Part shown: positions 61,353 to 64,000 of the stretch, piece after piece | Layout: each line of letters starts with the position of its first letter | Numbering within the stretch: position 1 is the first letter of the stretch | Assembly: GCA_964649725.1 (NCBI GenBank) | Contig: CAZYTM010000009.1 | Coordinates: forward strand, 62,001-126,000 | Direction of reading: 5' to 3' | Origin: CAZYTM01 sp964649725 | Lineage (GTDB): Bacteria > Desulfobacterota > Desulfuromonadia > Geobacterales > Geobacteraceae | Length of the DNA: 64,000 bases | The notes under the pieces: generated by a model | Told to the model about the DNA's origin: nothing | The model's database searches: none | Seen by the model: only the letters and a program-made list of their open reading frames with translations | Position numbers and translations under genes: made by a program

Positions 61353-62906
61353 ATGCAAACTAGGCAAGCAAAGCAAAAAGGTTTCGTCTACCTCATCGGT
61401 GCCGGCCCCGGCGACCCTGGCCTCATCACGGTCAGGGGGATGGAGTGCATCGCCAGGGCAGAGGTGATCATTTACGACTACCTGGCCAATGATGCCCTGC
61501 TCAGACATGCCAGGCCGGATGCGGAACGGATCTATGCCGGCAAGGTGGGGGGCACCCACAACCATGAACAGCGCCAGATCAATGAACTGCTGGTGGATAA
61601 AGCGGCTACCGGCAAGGTGGTGGCTCGTCTGAAGGGTGGGGACCCTTTCGTTTTCGGCCGTGGCGGCGAAGAGTGCGAAGCGCTGGTGGATGCCGGCATC
61701 CCCTTTGAAATAGTGCCCGGCGTCACTGCCGGCATCGGCGCCGCAGCTTACGCAGGCATCCCGCTCACCCACCGCGACTTCACCACTTCGGTCGCCTTTG
61801 TCACCGGCCATGAAGGGCATGACAAGGATGTATCGACCATCGACTGGGAGCGTCTATCGTTGGGGAGCGGCACCTTAGTCTTCTATATGGGGGTGAAGAA
61901 CCTCCCCCAGATAATCCATAATCTTATCAGTAACGGCCGGTCGCCGGCAACTCCGGCAGCCCTGATCCGTTGGGGGACCCGACCGGAGCAGGAGGTACTG
62001 GTAGGGACACTGGCCGACATCGTAGATAAAGCAAGAAAATGCTCATTCAGGGCACCTGCTGTAACCGTGGTGGGCGAAGTTGTGACGCTCCGGGAGAAAC
62101 TCCGCTGGTTCGACAACCGCCCCCTGTTCGGCCGGACGATAATGATAACCAGAGCGGCTGACCAGGCGGGTGATTTTGCCGCACTGCTTGAGAGGGAAGG
62201 GGCAAAGGTGCTGGAGTGCCCGACTATCAGCATCGCTCCACCGGAGAGCTATGCCGAACTGGATAGCGCCATTGCCGAGTTGCATCGATTCGACTGGCTT
62301 GTCTTCAGTTCGGTCAATGCGGTTGCGCCCCTGTTCGATCGCCTGCATGCCATGGGGAGTGATAGCAGGGCCATAGGTGGATGCAAAGTCTGCTGCGTCG
62401 GGCCGAAAACCGCTGAATCATTGGCTAGCTACGGGATCAGGGCCGATCTGATACCATCCGACTATAAGGGTGAAGGGGTGGTTGAAGCATTTACCCGGCA
62501 GCAGCTGCGCGAACTGCGAATACTCTTCCCGCGGGGAGACCGGGCCCGTGACGTGATACCGGCCGGGTTGCAACAGTTGGGGAACATTGTCACCGCACCG
62601 GTTGCCTACCGCAACCTTGCAGTAGACACCATTCCGTCCAGGGTTCTAGAATCCCTTGAAGAGAGGCGAGTTGACTGCATAACATTCACCTCCTCATCCA
62701 CTGCCAACAATCTGGCCGATATCCTGGGTGAGAACCGCTTCCTCAATCTTCTCGACAGTGTTGCAGTTGCTGCCATCGGTCCGATTACGGCAAAGACCTG
62801 CCGCGAACTCGGCCTTAAGGTCCATATCGAGCCAAAGGAATATACCCTTGCCGCCATGACTGCTGAAATAGCAAACTATTTCAGCAACAAGCATTCTCAA
62901 GCTTGA
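61353..62906 (+). CDS. cobA/hemD: Fusion of uroporphyrinogen-III C-methyltransferase and uroporphyrinogen-III synthase
   Basis: The 517-residue protein has two enzymes in one chain. Residues about 8-250 are a SAM-dependent C-methyltransferase (LIGAGPGDPGLITVRG, VARLKGGDPFVFGRGGEE). Residues about 265-510 are a HemD-type synthase (FSSVNAV, CVGPKTAESL, FTSSSTANNL). HemD closes hydroxymethylbilane to uroporphyrinogen III, and the methyltransferase diverts that to precorrin-2 for sirohaem or B12. The two halves place the branch point on one polypeptide. The same fusion is known in some Geobacter relatives and clostridia. Confidence 0.95.
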   Translation: MQTRQAKQKGFVYLIGAGPGDPGLITVRGMECIARAEVIIYDYLANDALLRHARPDAERIYAGKVGGTHNHEQRQINELLVDKAATGKVVARLKGGDPFVFGRGGEECEALVDAGIPFEIVPGVTAGIGAAAYAGIPLTHRDFTTSVAFVTGHEGHDKDVSTIDWERLSLGSGTLVFYMGVKNLPQIIHNLISNGRSPATPAALIRWGTRPEQEVLVGTLADIVDKARKCSFRAPAVTVVGEVVTLREKLRWFDNRPLFGRTIMITRAADQAGDFAALLEREGAKVLECPTISIAPPESYAELDSAIAELHRFDWLVFSSVNAVAPLFDRLHAMGSDSRAIGGCKVCCVGPKTAESLASYGIRADLIPSDYKGEGVVEAFTRQQLRELRILFPRGDRARDVIPAGLQQLGNIVTAPVAYRNLAVDTIPSRVLESLEERRVDCITFTSSSTANNLADILGENRFLNLLDSVAVAAIGPITAKTCRELGLKVHIEPKEYTLAAMTAEIANYFSNKHSQA

Positions 62907-62928
62907 CAATAAACTGAAGGAGCCAGAC

Positions 62929-63906
62929 ATGTTCTTTCCGACGTTCAGAGCCCGCCGCATCAGAGGGAGGGAGATTTTCCGCAACATGGTCAGCGAGACT
63001 ACCCTGTCGGTCAATGACCTGATCTATCCGATGTTCTCCGCCTTTGGCAAAGGGATCAGGAAAGAGATCTCCTCCATGCCCGGCATTTATCAGCAGTCGA
63101 TCGAACATATCGTGGCTGAGGCACGAGAGGTAAAGGAACTCGGCATACCGGCGGTATTGCTGTTCGGCATCCCAGAGGCGAAAGATGCGGTCGGCAGCGA
63201 TGCCTATGCCGAGCAGGGGATCATCCAGGAGACGATCCGCGCTTTAAAGAGAGAGGTGCCGGGGCTGGCGGTGATCACCGATGTCTGCATGTGCGAATAT
63301 ACCGACCATGGCCATTGCGGGATTATAAAAGATGGCGATGTGGACAATGACGAGACCCTCGACCTGCTCGCCAAGGAGGCGCTATCCCACGCCCGGGCCG
63401 GGGCCGACATGGTGGCACCGTCGGACATGATGGATGGCCGGGTCATGGCGATCCGGGAGATACTGGACGAAAACGGTTTCAGCCAGCTGCCGATCATGAG
63501 CTATGCTGTCAAATATGCTTCCGGCTATTACGGACCGTTTCGCGAGGCCGCTGAATCGACACCGCAGTTCGGGGACCGCCGCTCCTACCAGATGGACCCG
63601 GCCAACCGGCTGGAGGCTCTGCGCGAGGCACAGATGGATATCGAGGAGGGGGCGGACATTATCATGGTCAAGCCGGGGCTCCCCTATCTCGATATACTCC
63701 GCGAACTTCGCAATGAATTCAACCTGCCGCTGGCGGTTTATAATGTCTCCGGCGAATACAGCATGATCAAGGCCGCTGCCAGAAACGGGTGGATAGATGA
63801 AGAGCGGGTGATAATGGAGACCATGCTCGGTTTCAAACGGGCCGGCGCCGACATCATCATCACCTACCATGCCAAGGAGGTTGCGCGGCTCCTGAAAAAG
63901 AGATAA
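62929..63906 (+). CDS. hemB: Delta-aminolevulinic acid dehydratase (porphobilinogen synthase)
   Basis: The 325-residue protein keeps the two Schiff-base lysines, the first in MSYAVKYASGYYGPFR and the second in IIMVKPGLPYLD. The metal-site cysteines lie in VCMCEYTDHGHCG, indicating a zinc-type enzyme. It condenses two 5-aminolevulinates to porphobilinogen, so it works before HemC although its gene is last. GAAGGAG precedes the ATG. It is followed by a terminator and closes the operon. Confidence 0.97.
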   Translation: MFFPTFRARRIRGREIFRNMVSETTLSVNDLIYPMFSAFGKGIRKEISSMPGIYQQSIEHIVAEAREVKELGIPAVLLFGIPEAKDAVGSDAYAEQGIIQETIRALKREVPGLAVITDVCMCEYTDHGHCGIIKDGDVDNDETLDLLAKEALSHARAGADMVAPSDMMDGRVMAIREILDENGFSQLPIMSYAVKYASGYYGPFREAAESTPQFGDRRSYQMDPANRLEALREAQMDIEEGADIIMVKPGLPYLDILRELRNEFNLPLAVYNVSGEYSMIKAAARNGWIDEERVIMETMLGFKRAGADIIITYHAKEVARLLKKR

Positions 63907-63935
63907 TCGGTCGCCATCCATATCTTGCAGGTGAC

Positions 63936-63970
63936 AAGAGACGGCCATTTTTTTCTGGCCGTCTCTTTAC
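63936..63970 (+). terminator. Rho-independent terminator of the tetrapyrrole operon
   Basis: AAGAGACGGCCA (63936-63947) and TGGCCGTCTCTT (63956-63967) form a 12-bp stem with an eight-base T-rich loop, ending in T residues. It lies 30 bases after the hemB stop. Confidence 0.9.
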
Positions 63971-64000
63971 GTCGACAGCAGCTTGTCTACTCCACTGTAA

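Noticed and set aside
60654..61820. Minus-strand open frame across hemC and cobA-hemD
   Set aside because: It spans two real genes on the other strand and has no recognisable domain.
1..64000. Search for tRNA, rRNA, CRISPR arrays, insertion sequences and integrases
   Set aside because: None was recognised. Small RNAs or short direct repeats could have been missed by eye.

Overview
The window is a piece of a Geobacter-type chromosome (Desulfuromonadales/Geobacterales). The evidence is high-GC coding sequence and multihaem c-type cytochrome complexes that feed an extracellular-respiration chain: a CbcSTU-like menaquinol oxidoreductase and an ImcH-like NapC/NirT cytochrome. PilZ/response-regulator proteins, a glycogen/GH57 operon, and an uninterrupted haem/sirohaem operon point the same way. 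No rRNA, tRNA, CRISPR array or recognisable integrase/transposase was found. All gene functions are read from motifs and remembered families; no database search was possible.

Layout. 1-331: C-terminus of a DUF2339-like membrane protein. 474-3058: tetrahaem cytochrome / Tat ferredoxin subunit / NrfD quinol complex, closed by a terminator. 3145-11885: housekeeping genes (outer-membrane barrel, ElbB-like, SDR, PilZ, XRE-cupin regulator, HtrA protease, RluD, PgeF). 12031-18293: MFS transporter, envelope proteins, REC-PilZ regulator, cNMP-binding MscS channel, thiamine-binding protein. 18404-22083: an ATP-type and a GTP-type PEP carboxykinase side by side. 22249-25997: ferredoxin, rubredoxin, zinc ribbon, class V aminotransferase, ImcH-like cytochrome. 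26095-35525: minus-strand glycogen/sugar-nucleotide genes (glgA, galT, GH57, nucleotidyltransferase with a degenerate phosphomannomutase module) preceded by a histidine kinase/response regulator pair. 35869-38841: tatA, response regulator, uvrB.

38842-47533 is an AT-richer accessory island between uvrB and an MFS gene. It encodes a three-domain fusion (YprB-like RNase H exonuclease, DUF429, nucleotide-kinase-like P-loop domain); a short PurA homologue whose motifs resemble phage PurZ (the diaminopurine 'Z-DNA' enzyme) more than housekeeping PurA and whose catalytic Asp13 position is Gly; a membrane-anchored dCTP-deaminase/dUTPase-fold protein apparently lacking the catalytic Glu; a deoxynucleoside kinase; and a DNA N6-methyltransferase followed by a PD-(D/E)XK nuclease. 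The four nucleotide genes are tightly packed or overlapping. This is the best candidate in the window for an undescribed system: a chromosomal, PurZ-based deoxynucleotide-remodelling or conflict module next to a restriction-modification pair.

47534-57235 returns to core-like sequence (MFS, small sirohaem reductase, large coiled-coil periplasmic protein with a LysM partner, uvrC, TlpA-like protein and thioredoxin). 57526-63906 is a six-gene tetrapyrrole operon (Met8-like, CcsB/HemX-like, hemA, hemC, cobA-hemD fusion, hemB) ending in a strong terminator. It supplies haem for the many cytochromes and sirohaem for the small reductase at 48850.
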